A stretch of DNA of 64,000 nucleotides from positions 28,599,254 through 28,663,253 of the forward strand of contig NC_087065.1 in assembly GCF_963678635.1 (NCBI RefSeq), given 5' to 3'. The notes beneath the pieces are model-generated. The model saw only the letters and a list, made by a program, of their open reading frames with translations. It was not told the origin of the DNA and did no database searches. Position numbers and translations under genes: made by a program. Positions 27,274 through 37,728 of this stretch are shown here, piece after piece. The stretch's first letter is position 1, and every line of letters begins with the position of its first letter. This DNA comes from Symsagittifera roscoffensis. Taxonomy: Eukaryota; Xenacoelomorpha; Acoela; Convolutidae.

Positions 27274-28607
27274 CCTTATATTTTGTATCCAACGACTGAT
27301 TATAAAATGGTACGCAATCTCTTTCTCTGGTTCTGCCTGCGTATAGTTTTTTTCGGAATTGCTTAGGTAGGGATTTCAACAGTTCAAGAAGACCAGTATT
27401 CAACATTCCATCAAATGATACCAAACCTGAAAATGAGAGAACCTCTCGAAAAAATAACCAACCAGGGCAACCGACAAGCTTCAAAATGAGGCGGATGAAC
27501 TTAGTTTGTGAAAAATATTAAAAGGAGAGTTCCGTTTTTGAAAAATATTAAAAGTTTGTGAAAAATATTAAAAGGAGAGTTAAGTATGATTGTAAGGTAT
27601 TTGAATCGTCAAAACAAGAAAATTCGTCAAGTGCAGCGGCCACCAACCCTTAATCGGCAAAAGTTGAAGGTCAATGAAAAACGACTTTGAGCTAAATAAA
27701 GATAAAAAGCACGGAAAAATGAATGTTGCTTGAAAATTTCAACATTTCCATTTTCGGTGTATACAGGAGACTGATAAAACGTCTAAAGTCTATGACAAAA
27801 ATTTTGATTTTTTAGAAAAAATTGAAAAAAACTAAAAAAACTAAAAAGAGAAATTCCTAAAAATTTTGAAAAGCGAGAATACGGATAAAAGCCAAAAGTG
27901 CCCAATAATTTTGCTGCAGCCATTTCTAAAAAAAAGTTATCATCAAAGAAGGAAAGAGTTTTCGAAGCTTCTAGAAAATGTTTAGTACGTATTATGAACT
28001 TTATCGTGCAAAATTAAGTTTTAAAAAATATCATTAAAGTGAACCTAAAAACAGAGTGAAAAACGTTGTTTGTGTTAGAATATATACGACCAAAACAGAG
28101 TGACTATCAAAAAAAGCAGTTGAAAATTTGATTGCAACTTTCAAGCAAAGCAACTAATCAAATTAGAGAAAAATCAGTCGGGAAGGACAGGCAATAAATA
28201 CCAACTCAAAACTTGATACTTCGGGGTTATACTTTGAACAATCAAATTTTTGCTTTTTCCATTATAAATTTATGCAAATCAATGACTGTTTAAATTGATA
28301 ATACAATCTGGTAAATTTTTCCCAATATCTTGTAGTTTATGTCATATTGGTTGTAGCTAGAACTTTCTTTTCAAAAGCGCTACCAGTTTTTAACATATAT
28401 AAACACTATGCTCAAAAAAAAATAAAATTTGAGTTTTTTAACATCAATCTGATCTTTTGACTGTTTCCTTGATCACCATTTAACCTAGCCATTATTGGTG
28501 ATATTTTTACTCAACTATATGATTACACTTCTACAACTAATTGTGCTGTTAAGAATTCGACCTTTCTTTTATTATTTGTTGGAGGTGAACAAAGCTTTCG
28601 TACTCAC
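27274..28607. other. AT-rich DNA with one candidate minus-strand exon
   Basis: Read on minus, TCTCATTTTCAG precedes a frame starting at about 27426 (LVSFDGMLNTGLLELLKSLP) that runs into the MITE flank. It could be an exon of the gene at 28.6-29.1 kb, but its phase does not fit directly. A short repeat (AAAATATTAAAAGGAGAGTT) occurs at about 27510-27580. Confidence 0.3.
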
Positions 28608-29091
28608 GCTTTGATCAAATGCAGGATCAAATCAGTTAGCATCATGACACCTCCTCTCATTTTGTATCGCTTTTCATTTTCTTCTCTAAAAGCAAGACTT
28701 GTTTTTGGATAACCATCAGTATTCCGAAAAGAAAATTTAAAAAATCAAACCCTGTCATCAACATTTTACCTGTCTCCTTGGATTCCATCGTGATNNNNNN
28801 NNNNNNNNNNNNNNNNNNNNNNNNNNNNNNNNNNNNNNNNNNNNNNNNNNNNNNNNNNNNNNNNNNNNNNNNNNNNNNNNNNNNNNNNNNNNNNNNNNNN
28901 NNNNNNNNNNNNNNNNNNNNNNNNNNNNNNNNNNNNNNNNNNNNNNNNNNNNNNNNNNNNNNNNNNNNNNNNNNNNNNNNNNNNNNNNNNNNNNGAATGG
29001 CACTATTTAGATGATCAAAATCTCGTTCGTTATCGGAATTAACCAGACAGATCACTCCACTAACTAAGAACGGCCATGCACCACCGCCCAT
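28608..29091 (-). CDS. Unidentified spliced gene, 5' exons (partial, interrupted by gap)
   Basis: Not recognised. On minus, a frame beginning MGGGAWPFLVSGVICLVNS (short hydrophobic N-terminal segment) runs into the N gap. Beyond the gap an exon end at 28770 reads ACAG|GTAAAA, a good donor. After a 84-base intron ending CTTTTAG, a 78-base exon (28608-28685) ends AAAGC|GTGAGT, a consensus donor. Joined in the one open phase, the exon pair encodes a hydrophilic stretch followed by RYKMRGGVMMLTDLILHLIK. The frame across the gap cannot be checked. Later exons are not securely placed; candidates lie at lower coordinates. The first Met is a likely start but an upstream exon is possible. Confidence 0.5.
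28795..28994. other. Assembly gap (200 N)
   Basis: Exactly 200 unknown bases, probably a scaffold-gap placeholder; it interrupts an exon or first intron of the minus-strand gene. Confidence 0.95.
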
Positions 29092-29144
29092 ATAATCATG
29101 AAAGATCATCAACCTGTCAATCCTTATTTCTGGAAAGATCATCA

Positions 29145-29690
29145 TTCTGGACCATCCATGAAATCATCCATCTATGAAGCCATCCATTTGCAACCAAATC
29201 ATTAGGCCACCCGTCGAGTCATCCCTCCATTTGACAACCTATGCTTCCAGCCAGTCATACTATGAGTCATCATTATATCCAGCCATCCGCCTATTCAGTT
29301 ACACATGAGCACAATCGTCCGGCTATTGATTCATCTTTACATCCATGAATGTTTTCATCTCTCCCGGTGTCCGTCTAGCAATCATTCCGGCCATCCATTC
29401 GTTTTACCGTTATCCGTTCATCAAATGTTTCAAACGTCAGTTCATTCAGCCGTTCACCCATCCAATCAGCAATTGAACAATCTATAAAATTAATCATCCA
29501 ACCAGTCTATCCATTCTAATTTGTTCAAATTTGTTTGTCTATTAAGCCATCTACCTAGCAATACATCATCCATCCGTCTAAGCAGCAGGCCAATCAACCT
29601 ATTTTCCTATCCTAAGTCATCCGTCTTTCTAGCCGGCTTGGTAACCGATCATCCTTTCTTTCATCGTTTTTCAATCCATGAAATAGCCTA
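29145..29690. repeat. Degenerate CATC/ATCC-rich tract, left part
   Basis: Dense recurrences of CATCCAT, ATTCATCCA, CCAGCCA and ATCAATC on this strand. The same kind of sequence resumes at 33785-34229, on the other side of the SGNH/RT retroelement. Confidence 0.75.
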
Positions 29691-30054
29691 ATTGTTGTGA
29701 TAAACTTATTAAATAGTCTTTATTTGTTCAAATTTACCGCTTGTAGTTGTCATATCATATGCTCGCTGGGCTTTCCTCTTCTGGTTATCTTACCAAATCT
29801 CGCCGTCCCAGCCGTAGGCGAGTGAAATTTCCCTGGCGTAACTAGACGCAAGAAGGAGTGAACTGGTGAATCGACCTCCAAATCGACATCAAGTTGTACC
29901 ACTCCTTTTTTTCCATCGTCTTTGCCTAAGCAATTTTAAATCCTAAGTGAAAGTATTCATAAATCACCCCAAAAAGCTTCCTTTCTTGCCTTAGTTGTCT
30001 GTGTTTCAGGTAGATGCCGCGATTTCAGGCAAGACGCATCCCTGAATTCTCACA

Positions 30055-30528
30055 GAAACTAGTTATCGGGACTTCAAGGGCCAAATATATCAAACCAGCT
30101 CTCGTAAATCAACAATTCACTCCTACCGCGGTGCAACGCTTCATGATCTGTTTGAAACCGTTTTGCAATACAGACCAAAGCGCCTAAATGAATTAACAAT
30201 ATTTGCTGGATACAATGACAACAGGCTGAATCCACAAGAATTAGAACAGAACTGGAAAAACTTGATTAACCTTGTCACTAAGAAGTTTCAGGCCAAGACA
30301 ATGATCATCCCCAAAACAATTCAGAACTGTAATAATTCCGAAGTAAACTGCAAAATTTATATCCATAACCATGTCCTGTTTAACTTGATAAATAGATTTG
30401 TACACCCCCATACAGTTATTGTTTCACCTAACCTGAACCTAAATCCAACCCCTCAAATGATTTGCCCTGATGGTATCCATTTCTCGTTCTACGGTAGTGA
30501 TTTCTTTACAAATTTTCTTGCAAATTAA
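30055..30528 (+). pseudogene. SGNH/GDSL-hydrolase-like domain of the 30-33 kb element
   Basis: The first block reads KLVIGTSRAKYIKP (Gly-x-Ser in place of Gly-Asp-Ser). One frame later come LTIFAGYNDNRL, matching the G-x-N-D block, and CPDGIHFSFYGSDFF, matching the terminal Asp-x-x-His block. A frameshift separates the first block from the rest. SGNH enzymes are esterases or lipases; such domains occur in ORF1 proteins of some LINEs. Whether this variant is catalytic is doubtful because the nucleophile block is altered. Confidence 0.65.
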
Positions 30529-30573
30529 ATACATAAAATCTCTCGCTAACTTGACACCGCCGTCCTTCCTAAA

Positions 30574-31134
30574 ATGGCTACTCAAACACACTACCTTATT
30601 TGTAAAAACAGCTTGCGAGGTGGAGGTTTTTGGTGCTTCACTTGCCCAGGCTACATGCATGTAAAATGCAGCGGCCTAGCCCGCAGCAGTGTTCACTATG
30701 AGGATTTCAGTTGTCATCGCTGCACCTCCCAATTTCATTCGGCTAACGACAAGCATGAAAGCAATACCCCAACCCTAGCTACAACCACGCTCCCCCAAAT
30801 GCACCCTCACCCTTCCACTGCCCCACACTCACAAAACTCAGGAGAGTGTTTTACTATAGAACCTAGAACAAAAAAATACCCATGGACAAACCCCTGTCCA
30901 GAACTCATAGAAACCACCAGGAAAAAATACACCGAAGTGGTCAACTGGAAACCGGTCTTTATGATCTTGTCGAAAAATAAAGTTGGTTATACCTTCATTG
31001 AAACCCTCAAAAGAACTTTAAACAGCCCAATAGAAAACAACGAAAATACATTCGCAATGCACGCAGCAATGATTTTTCCACACTTACTACTGTGCAAAGA
31101 AAGTCCGAAAATGATGGATTTTTATCCAAAATAA
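30574..31134 (+). pseudogene. PHD-type zinc finger and linker of the 30-33 kb element
   Basis: About 186 codons. Residues 8-52 carry ICKNSL, FWCFTCPGYMHVKCSGL and FSCHRC, the Cys4-His-Cys3 pattern of a PHD finger (one early Cys position is Ser/Gly-like). PHD fingers bind chromatin or histone tails, so the domain could guide the element to target chromatin. The rest is a hydrophilic linker with TNPCPELIETTRKKY and KVGYTFIETL before RT. A stop at the end separates it from the RT pieces. Confidence 0.65.
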
Positions 31135-31179
31135 TAGCAAGGCGACTTAAGCAATGGCAAGACGGAGATCTGGATAGAC

Positions 31180-32830
31180 TATATAACGAAGGGAAGGGCT
31201 GCAAATGCGCTTGTTGAAAGGAAGTATAAGAAAAACTGAAACTGAAGCACAACAGTTCAACAAACTAATGAATACTGGAAAAATATCAAACAAAATTGTA
31301 AAACTAACAGACACATCCAAAGGCGGTCTTTCACTCGACGAGATCTTCAAAGGTGAGACAGTAGAACAGACTCTCATAGAGAAGCACCAACCATCTTAAC
31401 CAATTGCTGAGAAGTATGTTACACCAGTCTCAAACGAAACAATTCATTTCCATCCATCGATATTTGATCAGATAAACAGTCAACATATCAAGAAGGCAGC
31501 CATGAGAACGCACGGATCGCCTGTACTACCTGGCCTCGAAGCAAATGAATGGAGACGTATTTTAACACACTTCGGGCAACAATCAGTTGAGATTTCAAAA
31601 ATAATTGCTAAAATTGCCAAACAATAGGCCACCGAAGAACTAAATCTAGAAGTAATGGAACCATATAACGCATGTAGATTAATATCCTTAGATAAGAATC
31701 CAGGAGTAAGACCCATAGGCGAAGGAGAAGTTATGCGTAGGATAATAGGGCGAACAAAAACCAAATTCCTAAAAAACGAACTCATGTCGCTCGGTTCGAA
31801 CTACCAACTCTGCCTAGGACAACAATGTGGCATTGAATATGCAATCCACACGCTAAGAGATCAATACAGCAAAACTTCCACCGATGCTGTTTTACTGATA
31901 GATGCCGAAAACACTTTCAACTCGCTGAACTGAAAGCTGGCATTGAAAAACATCAAAAATACCTGCCCTTCTCTTTTAACAGCGATTAAGAACTCCTACT
32001 CCAATCCATCTAAACTGTTTTCTAACAAAAAAACATCTACTCTCAAGAAGGGACAACACAGGGGGATCCACTAGCAATGGCCATGTACGGTCTAGCCATA
32101 ATAACCCTCATAAAACTTTTATCAGCAGACGATTTAACCCAGAAATGGTACGCAGACGACGGAAACGCAGTCGGTGAATTAAGCAATCTACCAACCGTCC
32201 TCGATAAAATTGTATCACTGGGTAAATTTTTCGGCTACCACGTGAAAGCATCCAAATGCCAACTCATTGTCAAGGATGAAAAACTCGGTGAAGCTCAGAA
32301 AATCTTCGCGAATACAGGAATCACTATAAAGGCAGGAGCCCGAGTGCTTGGTTCAGTAATAGGAACAGAATCTGAATGAAAAAAGTCCCTCGAGTTTCAA
32401 CAGAATGAGCAAACCAAAGTTTTGAAAAAATTAACGAAAATCGCTAAAACCTCTCATCAAAACGTTTATGCCTGCTATACTAAAGGAGTTCAAGAAAAGC
32501 TTTCAAGAAAAGCTCAGGAGTTCAAGAAAAGCTCAGGACAACGAAAACACTATGGAAAACTTAGAAATGTGTGAAAGTTTTATAAAAGAACAATTATTAC
32601 CTAACCTAGCCAGTAAAGACACTTTAAACCCCCAGTTCCGTGAGATATATTCCTTACCTCTTAAAATGGGCGGAGTTAACATCAAGCTGCCATCCGATCA
32701 TGAAAGCTATCTAGAATGGTCTAAGGAAACATCACTAGTACTGGAATCTCAAGATCCTGTTACAGCAGTAACACAGCAAGAAAAAGTATGTACGAAAACC
32801 ATAAAATTGAAAACTGATAGAACAAATTGA
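31180..32830 (+). pseudogene. Reverse transcriptase of the 30-33 kb element
   Basis: Broken into at least five frames. Key blocks: GVRPIGEGEVMRRIIGRTK (near 31700), LLIDAENTFNSLN with the first catalytic Asp (near 31895), EGTTQGDPLAMAMYGLAI (near 32050), and QKWYADDGNAVGE with the catalytic YADD (near 32145). Thumb-like sequence follows (32468-32830). Stops occur near 31399, 31627, 31933 and 32379, and it cannot make a full protein. Confidence 0.75.
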
Positions 32831-32989
32831 AAGAAACTTAACCTCGTTAACTCCTTAAATGAAACAGATAAGTACGAAATCGACCTGGCCTCTGAAAAGG
32901 GAGCCTCTAACTGGCTCAATGCTTTACCACAGCAGATACAACTTCAACCTGAATAAATCATAATTCAAAGATGTTATTCACTTAAGATA

Positions 32990-33648
32990 CGGATGGGAAC
33001 CGACCAAAACCCCACTCACATGTGCATGTGCTGCTAATTTTAACTTGACACATGCGCTTCACTGTGCAAAGTGTGGTTACACACACATAAGAAACAATGA
33101 AATTAGAGACACTTTCGCCAACCTCATGAACGAGGTTTGCCATGACGTCGAGATTGCGCTAAAAATTCAGCCGTTGCAAGGCGAAAGCTTTGTCAACAAT
33201 TCAACTACAACTGAAGATGAGGCACGACTTGACGTTAAGGCAAACGGACTCTGGGGTTCACGATTCAGCCACGCTTTCTTTGATGTAAAAATTTTCAACC
33301 CCCATGCCAAAACATCGCGAAAACTGCATAAAGGCGCATACAAATACCACGAAACAAATATCAGCAAAGAATTTTAAATGTAGAGCAGAGTAGCTTCTGC
33401 CCGCTAATTTTCGGATGCACCGGTGGCGCTGCTCCAACAGCCACGCGGACGATGCAGCGATTAGCCGAAAAAATAATGGTAAAAGACAAGAGAGCTATCC
33501 AGAATCTATAAACTACATAAGAACTAAAATAAGCTTCGCGCTCCTGAGGAGCTCTATACCTTGTATAAGGGGGTGCAGATCGCTACGCAAAGTTCAATTT
33601 ATCGACAACTCCATAAGCGCTATTGTAGAGGAAGGACGGCCAGGATAA
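32990..33648 (+). pseudogene. Zinc cluster and restriction-like endonuclease of the 30-33 kb element
   Basis: A Cys/His cluster (CACAAN, LHCAKCGYTH) is followed by DEARLDVKANGLW and FFDVKIFNPHA, an E...D...DxK layout matching the PD-(D/E)xK fold of restriction-like endonucleases in R2/NeSL-type elements. A last frame (to 33648) adds FALLRSSIPCIRGCRSL, the usual C-terminal tail. A stop and frameshift separate the last piece. Confidence 0.6.
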
Positions 33649-33784
33649 ATTAACATTACGACGATGCATTCAATGCTGATTTATGACGTCATTGCTGATA
33701 TATATGCATTTTTATAACGCTGGTATGGCCGTATCCAGCTTGTGCACTCACCGTAACTAAACGGAAGGCCCTCTTTTGTAATTT

Positions 33785-34229
33785 AGGTCTGCATAATCCA
33801 ATCATCCATAAATAACAGTATTAGCATGTACTCATGCAACTAGCATTAGTAGGCCAAGTATCCATGTAGCCAGCCAGTGTTCCATCTATCTATCTATCTA
33901 TCTATCCAGTAATTCATCTGTTGAAAAACCCAAGCAGTCAATTTATTCGTCTCTCGAGTAACCCATCTGTTGATCTACGCATCAATCGATTCAACACCCA
34001 CTTCAACGCAAATATCCATCCATCTTTCCGTCCAGTCATTCATTGTTAAATCCAGCAATTGATACAGCCATTCGTCAATCATTCCAGACATGCAACCCAT
34101 GCAACCATCGATTCGTCGAATCATTCAGCCATTCATTCGGCCAGCCTTACATTCATATTATATACATACATGAGCCGAACTTCTCTGCTTTAATCCAGTC
34201 AGCCTTTCATTCACCGATCCAATCAACAG
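33785..34229. repeat. Degenerate CATC/ATCC-rich tract, right part, with (TCTA)n
   Basis: The same CATCCAT/ATTCATTC phrases as left of the retroelement, including a run of TCTA units near 33886. The giant LTR element starts directly after it. Confidence 0.75.
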
Positions 34230-35135
34230 TGTGCCAGTCGGTCATATCTGGAAGTTTGACCTTGAGGGACACGAAAATACGTAATTTTGGAGTGAAGTTT
34301 TAATTTTCAAAATTTCGAATGGAGCCTGTCATGCTCAGTTTTCTCGCACCAACTGAAAACACAAAGTGAAAAATCAGAACGACCGATTTACAATCGCGGA
34401 AAAGTGCTTGAATAAAACAGCGGGAAATTGATATTCGCAATTTCCCGATACAAAATAAGACACGAGTAGAGCTGTCCTATCCTGAAATAGGAGGAGAAAT
34501 AATAAAAAGAAGAGAGAACAACTATTCGAAACGAACCAAAGTGAGCCTTCAATGGAAAGGTGGACAGCTTGAGTGTCCCAATGGTTCATACAAAAACTCA
34601 GATTCTAGAGTCAGGATTTACTTCTGTTATCAAAACTGATCAGTATTAAACTTATCTAGTTATATTATCCAATTCTTGAGTTGCTTATCAATCTAATTAC
34701 TCCTTGTGCTTGATTGCATCAACATGTGAGTCCCTAATTTAATTTTCTCGAGTGTGTTTAATGATTGTTATGATGAGATAAGGCGAGTTTTAGGTTGATC
34801 AATCTGAAATGGATCAAAGTTCCACTGTCCAATAAAAAGTAACTTAACGGATTGTTCCGACCCTGTTTTTAACGGCGTTTGTGTATTTTGGGTATTTCGA
34901 GACCTAAGTATGGAACGTTCTTATTTTCTAGAGTGGTGGGATATTTTGGTAGTAGCCTTTAAGCTGTAACGTGTTCTAGTCTCATGTCGCAAGCGAACCG
35001 AATTGGCTCCGACCGTTCTTGAGGTCGAAAAACACAAGAGATAGTGTCCCTGACTCTTGAGCCAATGGTTATAGGGCCTATTTTTCTTAAGCCTCATATG
35101 TGACCGAAGTAGGCGACTGTTACATAGTGTTTTTT
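34230..35135 (+). repeat. 5' LTR of the giant element
   Basis: Starts TGTGCCAGTCGG. The part shared with the right end runs to 35031; the segment to 35135 is assigned to the LTR because a PBS-like TGGCGC follows immediately. Contains AATAAA at 34831 and a perfect hairpin CGGGAAATTG...CAATTTCCCG (34421-34447). Confidence 0.8.
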
Positions 35136-35150
35136 TGGCGCTCCTGGGTG
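35136..35150 (+). promoter_or_regulatory. Putative primer-binding site of the giant element
   Basis: TGGCGCTCCTGGGTG begins with TGG, as complement of a tRNA 3' CCA end, at the expected place after the LTR. The tRNA was not identified. Confidence 0.5.
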
Positions 35151-36540
35151 TTTTTACGACATCATGACTACGGAGTCGAACCCACTTGACACAGCTCCGG
35201 GCTGCATGCCCATTCTAGAGTACCGGTGGTACGGTTCAGCGGGAACGTGTAAGCCTTCCGGTTGTACCGTGATAGCTTTTTAAGAAAACTTGAGAAAACT
35301 TCCTGGTACGCTCTCCGAACGAGGCCTGGCAACTAGGGAAACAAAAACAAGAAAAAAGTATAGAAAAAGGAACAAAAACCATAAAACGAAAAGACAGTGA
35401 CTTTGATACCGGACCATTTGGATCAAACCTTTATATTAATTAAATAGTATACCCATACTGTTTTATAAGACCGATCGTTTCGATCAATCTAGCAATTTAA
35501 ACCAGTGACTTCAATAAGGTGCCCGAGTGGGGGGCGTTGTTAAGGGTTTTCAGATAGATCGCAACCTAGCCGGACCACTAGAAGACTTGACTGGAAGAGG
35601 TGACCGGTCGAGTGGGAAAGTGGTTCACAAGGATCGAACCGGACCACTAGGAGACTTGACTGGAAGAGGTGACCAGCCGAGTGGGAAAGGGGTTCAGAAG
35701 TACTGAGCTGAACCCACTGGAAACTTGGCTGGAAGAGGTGACCAGCCAAGTGGGAAAGTGGTGCTGCGGTCAAGGGCAGAACAGAGACAACCAGCACAGG
35801 ATCACTACAAGAGGACGCACAGGGGTGTTCTCAAGTTGGGCAGCGGGTATCGTTAGAATCCACATTACGTGGAAACATTGCCTGGAAACAGGTCTACGGT
35901 TTTCTCTCGAGAGGTTTAGCACCCGGCGCTTAAGGGATTTTTCGGCTTAAGAGGGGGGCTAAAGAGGGGGGAGGTTAGCAGGGGGGCTGGTTAAATTAGA
36001 GGTTAGCGGTTGTAAATTGTAAGCAGGGGGGACACGTTAGAGTAACTAATTGTTCGGCATCGTCGATTTAGTTACATTCGATATTCACACGCGTTGGTTA
36101 TAAGAAGCGGATATCCAAAATTAAAACCAGGGTAAGGTAGGTACCCTGGTCGGATCGGTAGGGGGGAACGGACATAGACAGTTTTTGTGATACCCCATAA
36201 GATCGCTAGCAGGGGGGAGGAAAACGCGTGACAATCGGGTACCAGACATTTTTCGGACAAAGATTGACATTGGTCAACCTTGAATTTCAGGAGAATTCAT
36301 CCATCTGTTTTTGAAATTTTTCCGGTTTAAATTTTTACATTTTGGTGAAAATTTGTTGTTGGTATTTTAACGAACAGGTGATCACAAGATACCTGCGGGG
36401 AATTTAGGGTTTCAAATATAGGGGGATCAGTATTTGGGTTTTGACCAGTAAGATAGGGATTTTGGGAAAAATTTTACTAGAGCTCAAGTGGTGGTAAAAG
36501 GTACAGTGGTTCAACAGTCCCTACAACGAAAAAGAAGAGA
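35151..36540 (+). other. Giant element leader region
   Basis: Non-coding leader between PBS and minisatellite. Holds the 69-bp triple repeat and several G6 tracts, three of them in the form AGCAGGGGGG (35977, 36022, 36208). No gene supported. Confidence 0.6.
35572..35778. repeat. Triple tandem repeat, 69-bp unit, in the leader
   Basis: Units share GGACCACTAG-like start, CTTGACTGGAAGAGGTGACC and GTGGGAAAG. The unit length is a multiple of three, which keeps shadow frames open; no protein is inferred. Confidence 0.8.
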
Positions 36541-36568
36541 CCCGACATCCAGACACTCAGTGACGAGT

Positions 36569-37445
36569 CTTGGGACAGTACCGAAGAAGTCTTGGGACAT
36601 TGCAGTCTGGGGACAGTCTTAGAGCAACACGGTCTTGGGACAGTCTCGGGACAGAGCAGTCTTGGGACAGTCTTGGGACAGTGCAGCCTTGGGACAGTCT
36701 TGGACCAGAGCAGTCTTGGTACGAAACAGTCTTGGGACAGTGGTCTTGGGACATTGCTCTTGGGACAGTGGTCTTGGGACATTGGTCTTGGGACAGTGGT
36801 CTTGGGACATTGGTCTTGGGACATTGGTCTTGCGACAGTGGTCTTGGGACAGTGGTCTTGGGACAGTGGTCTTGGGACATTGGTCTTGGGACAGTGGTCT
36901 TGGGACATTGGTCTTGGGACAGTGGTCTTGGGACAGTGGTCTTGGGACAGTGGTCTTGGGACAGTGGTCTTGGGACATTGGTCTTGGGCCATTGGTCTTG
37001 GGACAGTGGTCTTGGGACATTGGTCTTGGGACAGTGGTCTTGGGACATTGGTCTTGGGACAGTGGTCTTGGGACAGTGGTCTTGGGACAGTGGTCTTGGG
37101 ACATTGGTCTTGGGACAGTGGTCTTGGGACATTGGTCTTGGGCCATTGGTCTTGGGACAGTGGTCTTGGGACAGTGGTCTTGGGACAGTGGTCTTGGGAC
37201 ATTGGTCTTGGGACAGTGGTCTTGGGACATTGGTCTTGGGCCATTGGTCTTGGGACAGTGGTCTTGGGACATTGGTCTTGGGACAGTGGTCTTGGGACAT
37301 TGGTCTTGGGCCATTGGTCTTGGGACAGTGGTCTTGGGACATTAGTCTTGGGACACTAGTCTTGGGACATTGGTCTTGGGACAGCGGTCTTGGGACACTA
37401 GTCTGGGGACATTGGTCTTGGGACATTAGTCTTGGGACACTAACA
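36569..37445. repeat. 14-bp minisatellite (GGTCTTGGGACAGT/ATT)
   Basis: About 50 regular copies from about 36735, with irregular copies before and after. The last base triplet alternates between CAGT, CATT and GCCATT forms. Because 14 is not a multiple of three, any frame cycles with a 14-codon period and stays open on both strands, which produces long spurious frames. Confidence 0.95.
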
Positions 37446-37728
37446 AGAAGTACTGGGACAGCACTGAATAGTCTTGAGACGGTAGAGAGAAAGTCTTGGA
37501 ACAGCATAAAGAAGGGGGGTACTAAAAGAGTACTAAGTCAGGGTGAAGTAACCAATTGTAAAATCAAATTCTCTATCCAATCCTAACATATAGAATTTTC
37601 AAGAGCTTTGGAAAAGTTGTTTTTAACAAATTGTCAATTTCTTTTTATAAAATTTTGTCAAAAGAGGTTTTAACCTTAGAGTAGAATTTTGTAGATAGTA
37701 ATACTGTAAATAGGAACAATTGTAAATA

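Larger units (their letters stand above)
29700..33780 (+). mobile_element. Degraded non-LTR retroelement with SGNH, PHD, RT and restriction-like endonuclease
   Basis: Plus-strand element of about 4 kb. In order: SGNH-hydrolase-like block, PHD-type zinc finger, reverse transcriptase with RPIGEGE and YADD, then a Cys/His cluster and a PD-(D/E)xK-like nuclease motif. This RT style (RPIGxGE, LLxDAxNAFNSLN, GTTQGDPLAMAMYxLA) is familiar from uncharacterised proteins of many invertebrates. The C-terminal nuclease makes it resemble R2/NeSL-type LINEs. Frames contain stops and shifts. It is embedded in a CATC/ATCC-rich tract. Precise ends are not visible. Confidence 0.7.

Noticed and set aside
28657-29145. 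Single 162-codon minus-strand frame through the N gap
   Set aside because: Unknown bases give an artificial open frame; splice sites inside it show two separate exons instead.
35540-35797. 85-codon minus-strand frame in the leader
   Set aside because: Encoded by the 69-bp tandem repeats, which are a multiple of three; no sign of a gene.
36477-37586. Several long frames on both strands over the minisatellite
   Set aside because: They arise because the 14-bp unit has no stop in any frame; the peptides are perfectly periodic and not a protein family.
36000-37700. CRISPR-like repeat array
   Set aside because: The units are contiguous without spacers and the genome is eukaryotic; this is a minisatellite.
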